DNA of 64,000 nt, from positions 16,408,501-16,472,500 of the forward strand of contig OY821787.1 in assembly GCA_963682175.1 (NCBI GenBank), in the 5' to 3' direction. A model generated the notes under the pieces. The model was not told where the DNA came from, did no database searches, and saw nothing but the letters and a program-made list of their open reading frames with translations. Positions 32,880 to 45,066 of the stretch are shown here, in pieces. Numbering within the stretch: the stretch's first letter is position 1; each line of letters opens with the position of its first letter. Source of the DNA: Triglochin maritima. Taxonomy: Eukaryota; Streptophyta; Magnoliopsida; Alismatales; Juncaginaceae. A program made the position numbers and the translations under genes.

Positions 32880-33480
32880 TCACTCATATTCATCTTGATC
32901 GAAATAACTACCTTCAATGGCTTGTCCTTACTAGTATACTCAAAATGTCAACTCTTATGGTTTCCCTATCATTAATCCTGTTTATAGCGTTGCACGTAAG
33001 CAAGATCAGATTTTAATGGAATGTCCTCTCTCTTCTCTAATCAAGGAGCCTTGCTTAGAATATTAGTTGTGAGATTTCTCATGCAACTTGAACCATCTTT
33101 GAGAGTCTCTTTGCATTAGAATTATGATCTCGCATCATATAGCTTTGTCTTTAGCTTCTAACTAGTAAAGAAGTAGGTCTCTCTATATCGGATTTCAGAA
33201 AATGGACTCCAACGTAGAAAACCACGCTATTGTTGCTAATCCTCTTTAGGACTCTGATCTCGTTTTGCATAACTTCTCGAGGCTTGGCCGAGACTATGAA
33301 GCTTTTGTAACCTCTTCCACTACTTGTGTTGTTGATTTTTCAACTGAGGATTTCCATGGCATGCACATCATTCAAAAACTTTGCTTAGAACACACAACTA
33401 GTCTGGCTTTTGTAAAGAAAACTTATATATGTACTCGCACGTTCATACGTGTTTCTGGACTCTTCACCACCGAACCCGAT
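32880..33480 (+). pseudogene. Copia gag (UBN2-type) remnant
   Basis: HIHLDRNNYLQWL near 32890 and DSDLVLHNFSRLGRDYEAFV followed by TSSTT from 33250 match the first and late blocks of copia Gag (LDRxNYxxWR; DLVxxxLxGLxxxYxxFVTS). Multiple stops interrupt it. No LTR is seen beside it. Confidence 0.6.
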
Positions 33481-34523
33481 TTTGAGTAGGACACATGAGT
33501 AACACGAGGGCTTAAAACCACCCAGCATTTTCTTACAAAGTACTTACTTGACTGCACAAGACATGGTTAGACTAGGGAGTGGTGATATTTGGAGGGTTTT
33601 TGGATTTGAGGAAAACAAAAGACGGTATGTGAATGGTGCAGTGACGGTTTGGGGGAAAAGGAGGAATCACTCTAAGGTTCGGGAAATTTACACCCATCTT
33701 CAACCGACATTGTGCGTCGAAGAAGTGCGACGTGATGGGGCTTTCAAGCGGGATGGGTCAGTGTAGTAAATGGAAAGGGAAAGATAAGAACAAGGACGCG
33801 AAGAACAAAAAATGAAAGAAGGAGAAGAATAAGGATGGGAAGAGCAAAAAATGAACGGAGAAGAACATGGATGAAGAGCGTACTTGTCGAAAGGAGAAGA
33901 AAACAGAGGGAAAGTCTACTCCACGAAAGGAAAAGAACACGGATGAAGAGGAAAGTCTAAGGAAAGAGCCATATTACATTCCGTAGGAGGACACCACAAC
34001 ATTCAAAAGCCTTACGAGACCCAAAAAACACATAAAAGACAACCAAAGAGAAGTCCAAAAAGAACGTGGATGATCATGAACAACAACAAAGGCATGTTCT
34101 CGAGATTGTCAGTTGGTGGATTTTAATAGCAAATAATACGCTTTATTGTGTTAGAAAGGTTAATAAAAATGCTCTACAATATAAACTCGAGCTTGCAATA
34201 ATCATCGCAACATAAATAGCAGTGGGATAAATAGCAATGGGAATGGTACAATCTCAAATGGGAATGATACAATCTCATAAGTAAATGTTAAATATCAGAA
34301 ATTGGGAATTCAAGTACGTATTATGTAGGGAATAGTACCATAGTCATATTATGTTAAAATTTTAATTCGTATTGGGTATTTATGTTACTTGCATTGGTGC
34401 TCTTGTTATTTATGACCCGGTAATAATCCATTCCTAGTATAATGACATTGATGTTTCATTGTAAACGAGTTGTTCCTTTTTTAGTGAGTTGCTGAAGTAC
34501 TCATACCAATTCACACCGAGACA
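33481..34523. other. Unassigned stretch with a Lys-rich purine tract
   Basis: A 72-codon plus frame (33548-33766) has no family I recognise. From 33766 to 34075 the strand is purine-rich and, where open, would encode Lys/Glu-rich peptide. It may be the 5' part of the Ulp1-MULE gene that continues at 34524. From 34080 to 34500 I see nothing. Confidence 0.4.
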
Positions 34524-34955
34524 ATGTTCGTTTATTTCTTGGAAGAAGTCGGCAAGCAAGATGAAGGAATCACACCGGGAAATATAAGGACACCGTTCAA
34601 GCATTTCCTTGAATTTGGATCACTCACCATCAATAACATGATGCTCCAAACACTAGTCGAAAGACTACAGCCGGATGAGGGTGAATTTCTAACATCGGAG
34701 AAGATTCATAAGTTTAGCCTGAAAGATATGTCGCTCATATTGAGCCTCAAAATGAACGGGAACAAAATTAACCAACAACTATGGTCATCAGCTCGGAAGA
34801 AGTATTTCCAAAATGCTAAGGATTTCGAGATAATAACCGTTAGAGAGTTGGAGAGGAAACTACGAGACTCTAACAACCCTGAAGACCAAATGGATAACGT
34901 TAAGATCTTAATTGTTCACTTTTTTGTGTTTTCCTGTTTGTTACATACTCACTAG
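34524..34955 (+). pseudogene. Second Ulp1-MULE gene piece, DUF1985-like
   Basis: The frame of 143 codons includes GEFLTSEKIHKFSLKDMSLI and LSLKMNG, the DUF1985 core, and later RKLRDSNNPEDQMDNVKILI followed by VHFFVF, which corresponds to the EEEYVRLLICYIFNHFLF block of the copy at 21245. The next exon appears to begin GTGCCCAACATTGGATGC near 34956 and runs into the purine-rich repeat at 35030. The element class is the same as at 20541-32290, but the sequences differ widely. Confidence 0.5.
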
Positions 34956-35029
34956 GTGCCCAACATTGGATGCAAAAACTTGTGGATGAGTTTGATAAAC
35001 TCGAAGAATATGCATAGGGAAAAAAAGAT

Positions 35030-37805
35030 TTATAGAGTGAGAGAGGAGTGGAGAGAGAGATGGACAAGGAGAGAGAAGTAGAGGGAGATGGAGGAGGGAA
35101 GGAGACGGAGAGAGGGACAAGAGAGGAGATGGGAAGGAGAAGGAGAAGGAGAGAGAGGGAAGAGAAGCAAGAGGAGAAGGCAAGCGAGGGAGAGAGAGAC
35201 AAGAGAGAGAAGGAGAAGGAAAAGGGGAAAGAGAAGGAGAGGTATTGAAGTAGAGCAGAAGGAGAGAGAGGGAAGGAGATTGAAGACGAAGAGTGAAGGA
35301 TAAGGAGAGAGAAGATAGAAGATAGAAGGGAAGAGTGAATCGGAGAGAGGAGTGAGAAGGAGAGAGCGCGGGGCAACAAGAGAATGGAAAACAAGGAGAA
35401 GGAGGGGGGAGAGAGAGAAGGAGAGTGTAGGACGAGAGAGAAGGAAATGGGGAAACAAGGAGAGAGGGAGAGACGGAGGGAGAGAGCTAGAAGGAGAAGG
35501 AGAGAGAGGAGAGGTGGACAGAGGGGAGAGAGTGAGAAGGGCAAGGAGGGAGGGAGGAGAGATGGAGAAGTAGAGAGAATAGTAGAGAAGGAGAGCGATA
35601 AGGAGCGAAACGGAGAAGGGGAGAGAGTGAATTAAAGCGAGAAGTGGAGAGAGGAGAGAGAAGGAGACTGTGAATGAAGGAAAAGGAGAGAGACAAAGAG
35701 AAGGAGAGAGGGCGAGGGAGTCGGTAAGTGAGCTAGTCGGAGAAAGACAAGGAGGAGAGAGAGAAGGAAGAGGAGACTGGAAGGGAAGGAGAGAAGGAAA
35801 GAGGGAGGGAGAAGTAGAGACAAAAGGTAAGGAGAGAGAGAAATAGAGAGAAGGAGAAGGGGGAGAGAAGGAGAATGAGAGGAGTGAGAGAGGGTGAAGG
35901 TGACGGAGAGGAAAAGAAAAGGGAGGAGGAGAGAGAAGGACAAACGAAGCAGGAGGAGAGAGATGAGAGAAAGAGAAGCAGGGAGGAGAAGGAGACGAGA
36001 AGGAGAAGGAGAGAGATGACAAGTAGAGAAGAATAAGGTCACACAGAGAGAAGGAGAAGATGAGAGTAGATAAGGAGTGAGAGGGGAGGACAATGGGAGT
36101 GAGAGGGGAGGAGAGCGAGAAGGAGACGAGGAGAGGAGAGACAGAGGAGGAGGAGTGAGAAGGAAAGAGAGAGAAGAAGGAGGAGAGCGAGAGAGTACGA
36201 TAGAGTGAGAGAGATGGACAAGGAGAGAGAAGTAAAGGGAGATGGAGGAGGGAAGGAGACGGAGAGAGGAAGAAGAGAGGACATTGGGAAGGAGAAGGAG
36301 AGAGAGGGAAGAGAAGAGAAGTAAGAGGAGAAGGCAAGCTAGGGAGAGAGAGACAAGAGAGAGAAGGAGAAGGAAAGGGGGAAAGAGAAGGATAGGTATT
36401 GAAGTAGAGGAGAAGGAGAGAGAGGGAAGGAGACTGAAGACGAAGAGTGAAGGATAAGGAGGGAGAAGATAGAAGATAGAAGGTAAGAGAGAATCGGAGA
36501 GAGGAGTGAGAAGGAAAGAGCGCGGGGCAACAAGAGAGTGGAAAATAAGGAGAAGGAGGGGGAGAGAGAAGGAGAGTGTAGGACGAGAGAGAAGGAAATG
36601 GGGAAACAAGAAGAGAGGGAGAGACGGAGGGAGAGAGCTAGAAGGAGAAGGAGAGAGAGGAGAGGTGGACAGAGGGGGAGAGAGTGAGAAGGGAAAGGAG
36701 AGATGGAGAAGTAGAGAGAACAATAGAGAAGGAGAGCGATAAGGAGCGAAACGGAGAAGGGGAGAGAGTGAATTAGAGCGAGAAGTGGAGGGAGGAGAGA
36801 TAAGGAGACTGTGAATGAAGGAAAATGGGAGACAAAGAGAAGGAGAGAGGGCGAGGGAGTCGGTAAGTGAGCTAAACGGAGAAAGACAAGGAGAAGGAGA
36901 GAGAGAAGGAAGAGGAGACTGGAAGGGAATGAGAGAAGGAAAGAGGGAGGGAGAAGTAGAGACAAAAGGTAAGGAGAGAGAGAAATAGAGAGAAGGAGAA
37001 GGGGGAGAGAGAAGGAGAACTAGAGGAGTGAGAGAGACTGAAGGTGACGGAGAGAAAAAGAAAAGGGAGGAGGAGAGAGAAGGACAAGCGAAGCAGGAGG
37101 AGAGAGATGAGAGAAAGAGAAGCAGGGAGGAGAAGGAGACGAGAAGGAGAAGGAGAGAGAGAACAAGGAGGGAAGAATAAGGTCACACAGAGAGAAAGAG
37201 AAGGGGAGAGTAGATAAGGAGTAAGAGGGGAGGACAATGGGAGTGAGAGGGGAGGAGAGCGAGAAGGAGACGAGGAGAGGAGAGACAGAGGAGGAGGAGA
37301 GAGAAGGAAAGAGAGAGAAGAAGGAGGAGAGCGAGAGAGTACGATAGAGTGAGAGAGGAGGGGAGAGAGAGATGGACAAGGAGAGAGAAGTAGAGGGAGA
37401 TGGGGGAGGGAAGGAGACGGAGAGAGGGAGAAGAGCGGATATGGGAAGGAGAAGGAGAGAGAGGGAAGAGAAGAGAAGTAAGTGGAGAAGGCAAGCGAGG
37501 GAGAGAGAGACAAGAGAGAGAAGGAGAAGGAAAATGGGAAAAAGAAGGAGAGGTATTGAAGTAGAGGAGAAGGAGAGGGAGGGAAGGAGATTGGAGACGA
37601 AGAGTGAAGGATAAAGAGAGAGAAGATAGAAGATAGAAGGGAAGAGAGAATCGGAGAGATGAGTGAGAAGGAGAGAGCGCGGGGATAAAAGAGAGTGGAA
37701 AACAACGAGAAGGAGGGGGGAGAGAGAAGGAGAGTGTAGGACGAGAGAGAAGGAAATGGGGAAACAAAGAGAGAGGGAGAGACGGAGGGAGAGAGCTAGA
37801 ACACA
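35030..37805 (+). repeat. 2.8-kb nearly pure purine strand in about 1.15-kb higher-order repeats
   Basis: The plus strand is almost wholly A and G (GAGAGA, AAGGAG units). The landmark GATGGACAAGGAGAGAGAAG recurs near 35058, 36211 and 37370, so units of about 1.15 kb are repeated about 2.4 times with small changes. It follows the DUF1985 exon at 34524 just as the Glu/Arg-rich coding tract at 25297-25665 follows the other Ulp1 gene. I therefore read it as an expanded charged-coil exon. Long minus-strand Leu/Ser frames across it are a composition artefact. Confidence 0.85.
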
Positions 37806-37816
37806 AGGAAGGGTTT

Positions 37817-39261
37817 TGATTGGGAAGTTAACTTCAAAATTGTAAGTGCACGGGCACGTTGAAGTGGTGACAAGTAAGGGCCGTGTCCACAAGAAGCGAG
37901 TACGAGTAGTCGTCTACTATACTCGAGTGGAAGAAAAAAATGAAGATTGAGAGTATCTAAACTAACTAACTAATGCGACATGAATTGAGTAAAAATCACA
38001 ATATGACTAGTCCCGTAGGAGGTGGAGAATGCATGCAAAAGTGTATATGTGTGATAATTATGTGTGTACAATTAAGTACTAATGACACACAACATGGAAA
38101 TCTTATAATGACCATAATCCTAGGTGTGTCTCTACATGTATTAAGATTTAGCACAATGATAAAGACATACAAAACACTACTCAAGATAAGGCCAAAGAAA
38201 ACCACAATATTACATGTCAATCTTATCACTTTATCCACTCAAATCTTATCCTCACCTCATCATTCCCCATGAAGTGGGCCAACTAACCAAAGGATGTGCT
38301 AAGCATCCATGAGGACCATTAACACGTCAAAAGTAAAAGTGAGAAAACCCATCAAAATAGCTATAAAATCATTTGAAGCTCCAAGATTAAGATTAAAAAT
38401 ACACACAAATCTAACTACATCCACACTTAACATCATCCTCCACCCCCAATGGGGATGGATTACTCACTAATCATTTTAGTAACAAAGAAAACAACAAACT
38501 AAAAACAACACATGAACAAGTAAAGAAGACTAAATCTAATGACGACAAGATGTAAACAACAACAAATCTTTGATTAATGAAAAAAAATTACAAGGTTGGT
38601 TTTCTTCTCCTGTCCTCCACTACTCTACTAAGCAAGAACATAAACCAAACCTAACGATGAGAAGGAGGAAGAAAAAGAGAAATGAAAAGGTTACAAGTGT
38701 ATTTATAAAAGATTAGAAGATCTGGATTAAGCTCGGTGTAATCGGACGACTGCAAATTAGATTTGGATGCTCCGAAGTGCATCTACTCGAATACCCGACC
38801 TGCTGGAGGAATTCAGACGCCCATCTCCCAACCTGATCCACCACATGGGGATTGTTTGGATCGGATCAACCCCAAATTTCAACAACAGCTTAGGTTCACC
38901 AATGTAGCACGTGGGATGCACCCGACGCAATTGGTGTGAGCCCGTTCGGTCATAATTGTTGAATTACTCCTAAGATTAATGAGATCTTGGACTTTTGCAA
39001 CCAACATATTTTGTTTACGATTAGGTTCCTTTGGGTTTTCAGCTAGGTCCTTCTTGGCTTTCAATCAGGTCCTTGAGCATTACAAACATCTCCAAAAGGC
39101 TTCTAAATTAGTCATTTCTTCTTGCATTTAGGTCCTTTTTTCTTCCTCTTATCTTCTTTATTACCTAAACGCTGAAATGTAAGAAACAAATACCAGAGTA
39201 GCACAAATATGAGATAAAATAAAGGATATATAACATGAATACATTGTATGATATGTTATCA
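37817..39261 (-). repeat. Athila-like LTR, minus orientation, diverged, 1445 bp
   Basis: It starts TGATTGGGAAGTTAAC with TGTAAGTGCACGGGCACG shortly after, and ends GATATGTTATCA before an inverted polypurine tract (AATCCCCCCTTATC). Overall layout matches the LTR at 46881-48294, but the palindromic CCAAT motif is missing. It abuts the purine-rich repeat with no visible target duplication. Confidence 0.8.
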
Positions 39262-39552
39262 AATCCCCCCTTATCTTTTGCTAGCCCCAAGCAAAATAAA
39301 GAATGGGAAAATACAAAAAGGAAAATCCTAACTCACATTCATAGCAATCATGATTGTACTTAGCACGTGCAACAAACTGATAAACCCCCTTATCGCCAAA
39401 GAGGAGGAGTGATGTCTCCTAAGGATTTTCAACAGATACACCTACAAAATCCGAACATTGATGCATTATTCAACCTAGCAACACGACCCGATGAACCTAG
39501 TTTTGCCGATCACTTGGGTACAGTAATCCTACGGGTTGTCTATATATATATC
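39262..39552 (-). mobile_element. Athila-like internal 3' region, left part, split by a copia insertion
   Basis: It matches 48295-48580 (the GCTAGYCCCRAGCAAAAYAAAG, TTGCACTTAGCACGTGCAAC and GGAGGAGTGNTGTCTCCT blocks). The sequence resumes at 44031 after the SIRE-like insertion. Confidence 0.8.
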
Positions 39553-40875
39553 TGTAGGATCGTGTGGGTTATGGGTCCACAATTAATGCTAATCACCTAA
39601 TTACCTACTTGTATAAGCAATCAAAGAAATGCAGCGGAATTTAAACTAAAACAAGCAAGTGTAGGAATATGCAAACCACAAATCGACTCGGCGTTTTTAT
39701 AGAGGTTTGGCACCCCACCCGGGTCCTAGTCCTCTCTTGCAAGCTCCGGTCGGATAACCGAGCTCCGCTCACGACTTCACTAACCACTCCCCGTTTTGGG
39801 CCGGGAGAGAACGCCTTTACAACCGTCAAACTCGCGAACAACCCTCGCCGAGCTTGGAATCTTCTTCTCACAATCCGAGAAGGATGCTTCGGGCTCTCAC
39901 CGGAGCCATTACTCTTTTGACAACAAATGAGAACTTGAGTGGAGCAACACTCTCTAAATCTTGAGCACACATGAGTAGGATTAAGAAATGATCACTAAGT
40001 GTGGAAGGTTTGTAGCTTTGAGTGTTTGGGATTCTCTCTAAAGTTTGGGACAAGTTTGTAGTGGGAGAGTTGTGTTAAAATGTGTTTTACAACTCTATTT
40101 ATAAGCATTAGAGAGAATAGAGCCGTTGGGGTTGATTGGGTATGAGTTGGTGAAGATACACAAAACAGAAACCTGCAGGACGCAATTCTGCCTAAAAACG
40201 GTCGACCAAATTTGGTATTCCGTTCGACCGTTTGGTCAAATTTCAGCTTTGACTTAAGTTAACTTAAGTTAACGGTCGAACGGGCTCAGGAGATCGGCCG
40301 ACCGAATTAGTCCAGGCACTTCTGGGAGACCAAATTGTGTTGGTTCGGTCGACCGTTAGGAAAGTTTCGGTCGACCGGATGTTTGGAAATTTGGGGTATT
40401 TGGGAATAATACGAATACGACCGTTGGGTATAATACGACAAAACAAACGGTCTGAAAATATGTGTAAACGGTCGAACGGAAAGCTTTCAACGGTGGACCG
40501 TTTTGGTCCAGGCAGTTCAAGTTTTGTTTAGGTGTTTTCCGGTTCTAGTTTGGATGATCTATTGAAGTCCAAATTATGTGAAATTTTGTGTGTGACTTCT
40601 ATAGGGAAGCTAGTGTGTGGTTGAGTAGTTTTTAGCTCAAGTATGCTCAATTACACAAGGTTCCTAAATACTCAAAGAAATACAAAATACATGTCTTCAA
40701 ATGAGCTTGATTACATGTCTTGACTTGATTTCCTTTCTTCATTGAGTCTTGATCACCTGTAGAGGTTAGCACAAGGCAATATATATGCAATGCAACATGT
40801 GTGCTACTCTACATGACCATAGTTAAGTAGGTTGATTAAATCATCAAAACATAGATTAAGGCCAAAAAGCCAACA
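39553..40875 (-). repeat. 3' LTR of the SIRE-like element (copia family 2, copy F)
   Basis: The copy runs from TGTAGGATCGTGTGGG to GGCCAAAAAGCCAACA, 1323 bp. The minus-strand TATA box is at 40096-40103. Two perfect CGGTCGACCG (40346, 40368) and several one-mismatch copies lie at 40197-40503. It is followed by the polypurine tract in inverted form. Confidence 0.9.
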
Positions 40876-40890
40876 ATCTCCCCCTTTTTG
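40876..40890 (-). other. Polypurine tract of the SIRE-like element
   Basis: ATCTCCCCCTTTTTG on the plus strand is the inverse of CAAAAAGGGGGAGAT, which sits directly before the 3' LTR in element orientation. Confidence 0.85.
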
Positions 40891-41485
40891 ATGATGGCAA
40901 CCTATATCTTAACTATATCTTAATACATGGAATTTGTATATGTAAACTATGCATATTAATGCTCCCCCTATGGATGTGCATAGTTTTTGTTCAATTTTAT
41001 GCCGAATTCCAAGTTACCCCCTTAATTATCTCTCCCCCTTTGACATCCATCAAAAACAACAATTAATAAGGACTTTAAGCAAAGAATATGGATGTCTTGT
41101 AATGAAGTTGCTCTCCCTAAATTTTGCACTTCATTACACTAATAAAAGATATAACATTTAAGCTCCCCCTATCAATAAGGCTAAATGGAAACAATGAGTA
41201 TGATTCAAGTTAAGTTCATTTAAGTTTCAACTTAAGCCTTATTCTAACATCCATTTAAAATTTGACATTTAAAATCAATGGATGTGGTAAATGATTTGCA
41301 ATGACTTAAACTATATGATATATCAATTAAGCATATGAAACTAGATTAGAGCTAATTTTTCAGAAAATTCAAAGATAGAAATTTTATACCAAACTTGAAT
41401 ATTGATTAGCTCCAATCTTGACTTGGTGATGCAACCGGATTCGAAGTTGATGCTTTGGCTCGTCCGGTCACCACCAATCTCCTCC

Positions 41486-42654
41486 TCAAGCTCCTACAAG
41501 TGTAGACTTTGGTACCCATTTTTGCTTGGGTCCATTAAGTATAGCTTTTGGTGCCCAAATCCAAGTTGATTTTGGTACCTCTACACTTACTTTCTTTTTC
41601 ATGGCAAAATTACGTTTAACATTAATTTGAATAGGAATGTTTTTAACATAAAAATTGTTTTTATTGCCATGTGTGAACTTATGCAATTTATTTGACAAAT
41701 TTTCATTTAAGGCATTAAGTTCACTGTTTTTAGTTGCTAGAGATTCATTTAAGCAATTTAGATTTTTAATCATAGAATTTTGCTTTTCATTCATGTTAAG
41801 CATGTGAATCTCTAAATTTGCAACATTTTCATTCATGCAATTCAAGTCATGTAATAATTACTTGCTTTCTAAATGAGATTTATCAAGTTTAATAAGCAAG
41901 TCATTAGTATCAATTTCTAGCATATGACTATCAATTGCATGAGATGATGTATTTGTAACATTTAAATTTTCTTCCTTCAAGCATGCATTCTCTAAAGTTA
42001 GAACTTCAATTTTAGCAAGCAAATCAACTTTATCATCTAAGATAGATGCATTTTGACATTTAAGATCATGGATTTGCTCATTTGCTACATGATTAATCTT
42101 GTGAAGTTCTTTATATTTTTCAAATAATCTTTGAAATGCATTTTGTAGTTCATTAAAATCATGGACATTATCTTTTGAACTACTACTTGAAGAAGAGCTA
42201 GAAGATACCTCATCTTCACTTTCTCCATCGGATGAGCTTGATGATGATGAAGATGTTGAGTTAATCTCCATTTTCTTTGCTTGAGCTACATCCTTCGGAT
42301 TTGCTTCTCCTTTCTTCCCGGTTGGTGAATCTCCTTTACAAAAATTCTTTTCTAATGTTTGCCATATAGAATGAGCACTATCACATGAGCAAACAACATT
42401 AAAAGTTCATCTCCTAATGCACAAAATATGACATTCATAGCCTTAGCATTTAGGGATGCATTTTTCTCATCTTCTAAACTCCATTTACTAAAATCATATC
42501 TAGGTGATTCATATGGAGTTTGAATCATAAACCACAAGTTAATGTTTATGGATTTAATGAATGACATCATTTTATTTTTCCATGAAACAAAATTATTTCC
42601 ATCAAAGTATGGTGGTTTACATGATTCTAAAGGTGTGGATGCATTAAAAGCCAT
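41486..42654 (-). pseudogene. SIRE-like gag, frameshifted and interrupted
   Basis: From the ATG at 42654 the frame reads MAFNASTPLESCKPPYFDGN, then NFVSWKNKMMSFIKSIN and SLEDEKNASLNAKAMNVIFC, the DUF4219/UBN2 start of copia Gag. After a jump (deletion and frame change near 42352) it continues MEINSTSSSSSSSSDGESED, then a long coiled coil with LQNAFQRLFEKYKELHKIN. A TAA at 41858-41860 interrupts that frame, which resumes to 41486. The middle of Gag, including the zinc knuckle region, is missing. Confidence 0.8.
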
Positions 42655-42690
42655 GTTAATTTATCGGTTAAGAACAAAATTAACGAACGA

Positions 42691-42703
42691 GACTCTGATA
42701 CCA
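42691..42703 (-). other. tRNA-Met primer binding site
   Basis: The minus strand reads TGGTATCAGAGTC, two bases from the end of the 5' LTR. It differs by one base from the standard initiator-Met site TGGTATCAGAGCC. It fixes the element's orientation. Confidence 0.9.
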
Positions 42704-42705
42704 AA

Positions 42706-44030
42706 TGTAGGATCGTGTGGGTTATGGGTCCACAATTAATGCTAATCACCTAATTACCTACTTGTATAAGCAATCAAAGAAATGCAGCGGAATTTAAACT
42801 AAAACAAGCAAGTGTAGGAATATGCAAACCACAAATCGACTCGGCGTTTTTATAGAGGTTCGGCACCCCACCCGGGTCCTAGTCCTCTCTTGCAAGCTCT
42901 GCTCCGATCACCGAGCTCCGCTCACGACTTCACTAACCACTCCCCGTTCCGGGCCGGGAGAGAACGCCTTTACAACCGTCAAACTCGCGAACAACCCTCG
43001 CCGAGCTTGGAATCTTCTTCTCACAATCCGAGAAGGATGCTTCGGGCTTTCACCGAAGCCATTACTCTTTTGACAACAAATGAGAACTTGAGTGGAGCAA
43101 CACTCTCTAAATCTTGAGCACACTTGAGTAGGATTAAGAAATGATCACTAAGTGTGGAAGGTTTGTAGCTTTGAGTGTTTGGGATTCTCTCTAAAGTTTG
43201 GGACAAGTTTGTAGTGGGAGAGTTGTGTTAAAATGTGTTTTACAACTCTATTTATAAGCATTAGAGAGAATAGAGCCGTTGGGGTTGATTGGGTATGAGT
43301 TGGTGAAGATACACAAAATAGAAACCTGCAGGACGCAATTCTGCCTAAAAATGGTCGACCGAATTTGGTATTCCGTTCGACCGTTTGGTCAAATTTCAGC
43401 TTTGAATTAAGTTAACTTAAGTTAACGGTCGAACGGGCTCAGGAGATCGGTCGGCCGAATTAGTCCAGGCACTTCTGGGAGACCAAATTGTGTTGGTTCG
43501 GTCGACCGTTAGGAAAGTTTCAGTCGACCGGATGTTTGGAAATTTGGGGTATTTGGGAATAATACGAATACGACCGTTGGGTATAATATGACAAAACAAA
43601 CGATCTGAAAATATGTGTAAACGGTCGAACGGAAACCTTTCAACGGTCGACCATTTTGGTCCAGGCAGTTCAAGTTTTGTTTAGGTGTTTTCCGGTTCTA
43701 GTTTGGATGATCTATTGAAGTCCAAATTATGTGAAATTTTGTGTGTGACTTCTATAGGGAACCTAGTGTGTGGTTGAGTAGTTTTTAGCTTAAATATGCT
43801 CAATTACACAAGGTTCCTAAATACTCAAAGAAATACAAAATACATGTCTTCAAATGAGCTTGATTACATGTCTTGACTTGATTTCCTTTCTTCATTGAGT
43901 CTTGATCACCTGTAGAGGTTAGCACAAGGCAATATATATGCAATGCAACATGTGTGCTACTCTACATGACCATAATTAAGATTAGGTTGATTAAATCATC
44001 AAAACATAGATTAAGGCCAAAAAGCCAACA
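42706..44030 (-). repeat. 5' LTR of the SIRE-like element (copia family 2, copy F')
   Basis: The 1325-bp copy has the same ends as the 3' LTR. One perfect CGGTCGACCG (43499) remains, with one-mismatch copies at 43352, 43522 and 43639. Several LTR-to-LTR differences fall inside these palindromes and are transitions at CpG. Confidence 0.9.
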
Positions 44031-44095
44031 ATTTGTCTATATATATATATCATGTCCACATACCTAGCCTAAGGAACTATTCGTGCAAGTTAATT
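44031..44095 (-). mobile_element. Athila-like internal region, right part after the copia insertion
   Basis: CATGTCCACATACCTAGCC and AGGAACTATTCGTGCAAGTT continue the match to 48585-48640 broken off at 39552. At about 44095 it changes to LTR sequence in the opposite orientation. Confidence 0.7.
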
Positions 44096-45066
44096 AAGAA
44101 CTTTAGTCCCACATCGAGGGATTATCCCCAGTTTCCTTTTTTCATGCATATAAATCGAACTCTTTTTCCTCCTTTGTAATCTACCCATTGCTTGGTGGTC
44201 ATTCTCTCTACTTGGAGTAAGCTTTTGAAGCAAAACTCAAGGTGGAGAGGATGCCACATTGTAATGTGAGTCATGTAAATAAAATATTTTCCTTTTAGTT
44301 AGATATTGTTTCCTTTAGTCTTGTATGTTTTGTTTCCTTAAACCTTAACATCATTAGTTAGCTTAATGAGTAGAGAGTAGATCCAGCTCATTTGGGGTGG
44401 AGCTGATGTAGATTATGTGATAGTGATGAGTTCCTTTATTTGTGTCATTTCATGTGCTTAATGTAGATCTATACTCGTAGCATGCTTAAACTTGTATTAG
44501 ATGGGATAATGTCCACACTAGGTACTTATCTCATGCTAGCTTTGGAGTTTATCTTGTTTCTTGTAATGGTTTGATGGAAATGACTTGTTATGTATGGATC
44601 CATGTTTGGTGCACATTCACATGAATGATTTAGGTTGTATGTAGGATTTATTGATGCTCTGATGGCCACACTAGGTACTTATTGCATGCTTGAGAATCTA
44701 AAATCAACCTCAACTTTATGTGAGATATGCACGTCCATGGTTTGCCATGTAGTGTTGTGTATCCTACACTTAGATTCTATACTAGCTTCTATTTGTATGC
44801 CACACAAACTACACTTGTGCCTAATTGAAATGAAGACCCACTCACACACACATACCTACACACCTCCACACCATGGGGGGTTTAGTTTAATTGTTAATTC
44901 ATTCATAGTTTCGTATAGTTATTTAGCATAATCAACAACTTCTCCTCTCCTTTCCCACTCGATTTCTAAAGAACCAGAGTTGACACACCTCCATGTGGAC
45001 TCGACCTGTGCTTGCCGTGTCTTCACCAATGCCGTGCACTTGCGGTTATTATAAACGATTCAATCA
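44096..45066 (+). repeat. Truncated Athila-like LTR, plus orientation
   Basis: It begins inside the LTR at TTAGTCCCACATCGAGGG and ends GCCGTGCACTTGCGGTTATT and CGATTCAATCA. The first 450 bp or so, including the palindrome and half of U3, are missing. Its orientation is opposite to the LTR at 37817-39261, so the two are not a normal pair. Confidence 0.8.

Larger units (their letters stand above)
39553..44030 (-). mobile_element. Non-autonomous SIRE/Maximus-like copia element, two LTRs
   Basis: LTRs at 39553-40875 (3') and 42706-44030 (5') are near-identical, with roughly two dozen differences by eye. The 1.8-kb interior has a tRNA-Met primer site next to the 5' LTR, a broken gag-like frame and a polypurine tract, but no protease, integrase or RT. 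It is thus an internally deleted copy that would need enzymes from a full relative. Both flanks read TTGTCTATATATATATC or nearly so: about 17 bp are repeated, instead of a plain 5-bp duplication. Confidence 0.85.

Noticed and set aside
35030..37892. Minus-strand frames of 200-435 codons across the purine-rich repeat
   Set aside because: They encode only Leu, Ser, Pro and Phe low-complexity text that follows from a pyrimidine strand; overlapping frames in several phases show the same composition. No domain or start context.
40949..41161. Short plus-strand frame in the SIRE-like interior
   Set aside because: The element is on the minus strand and the frame matches no known retrotransposon protein.
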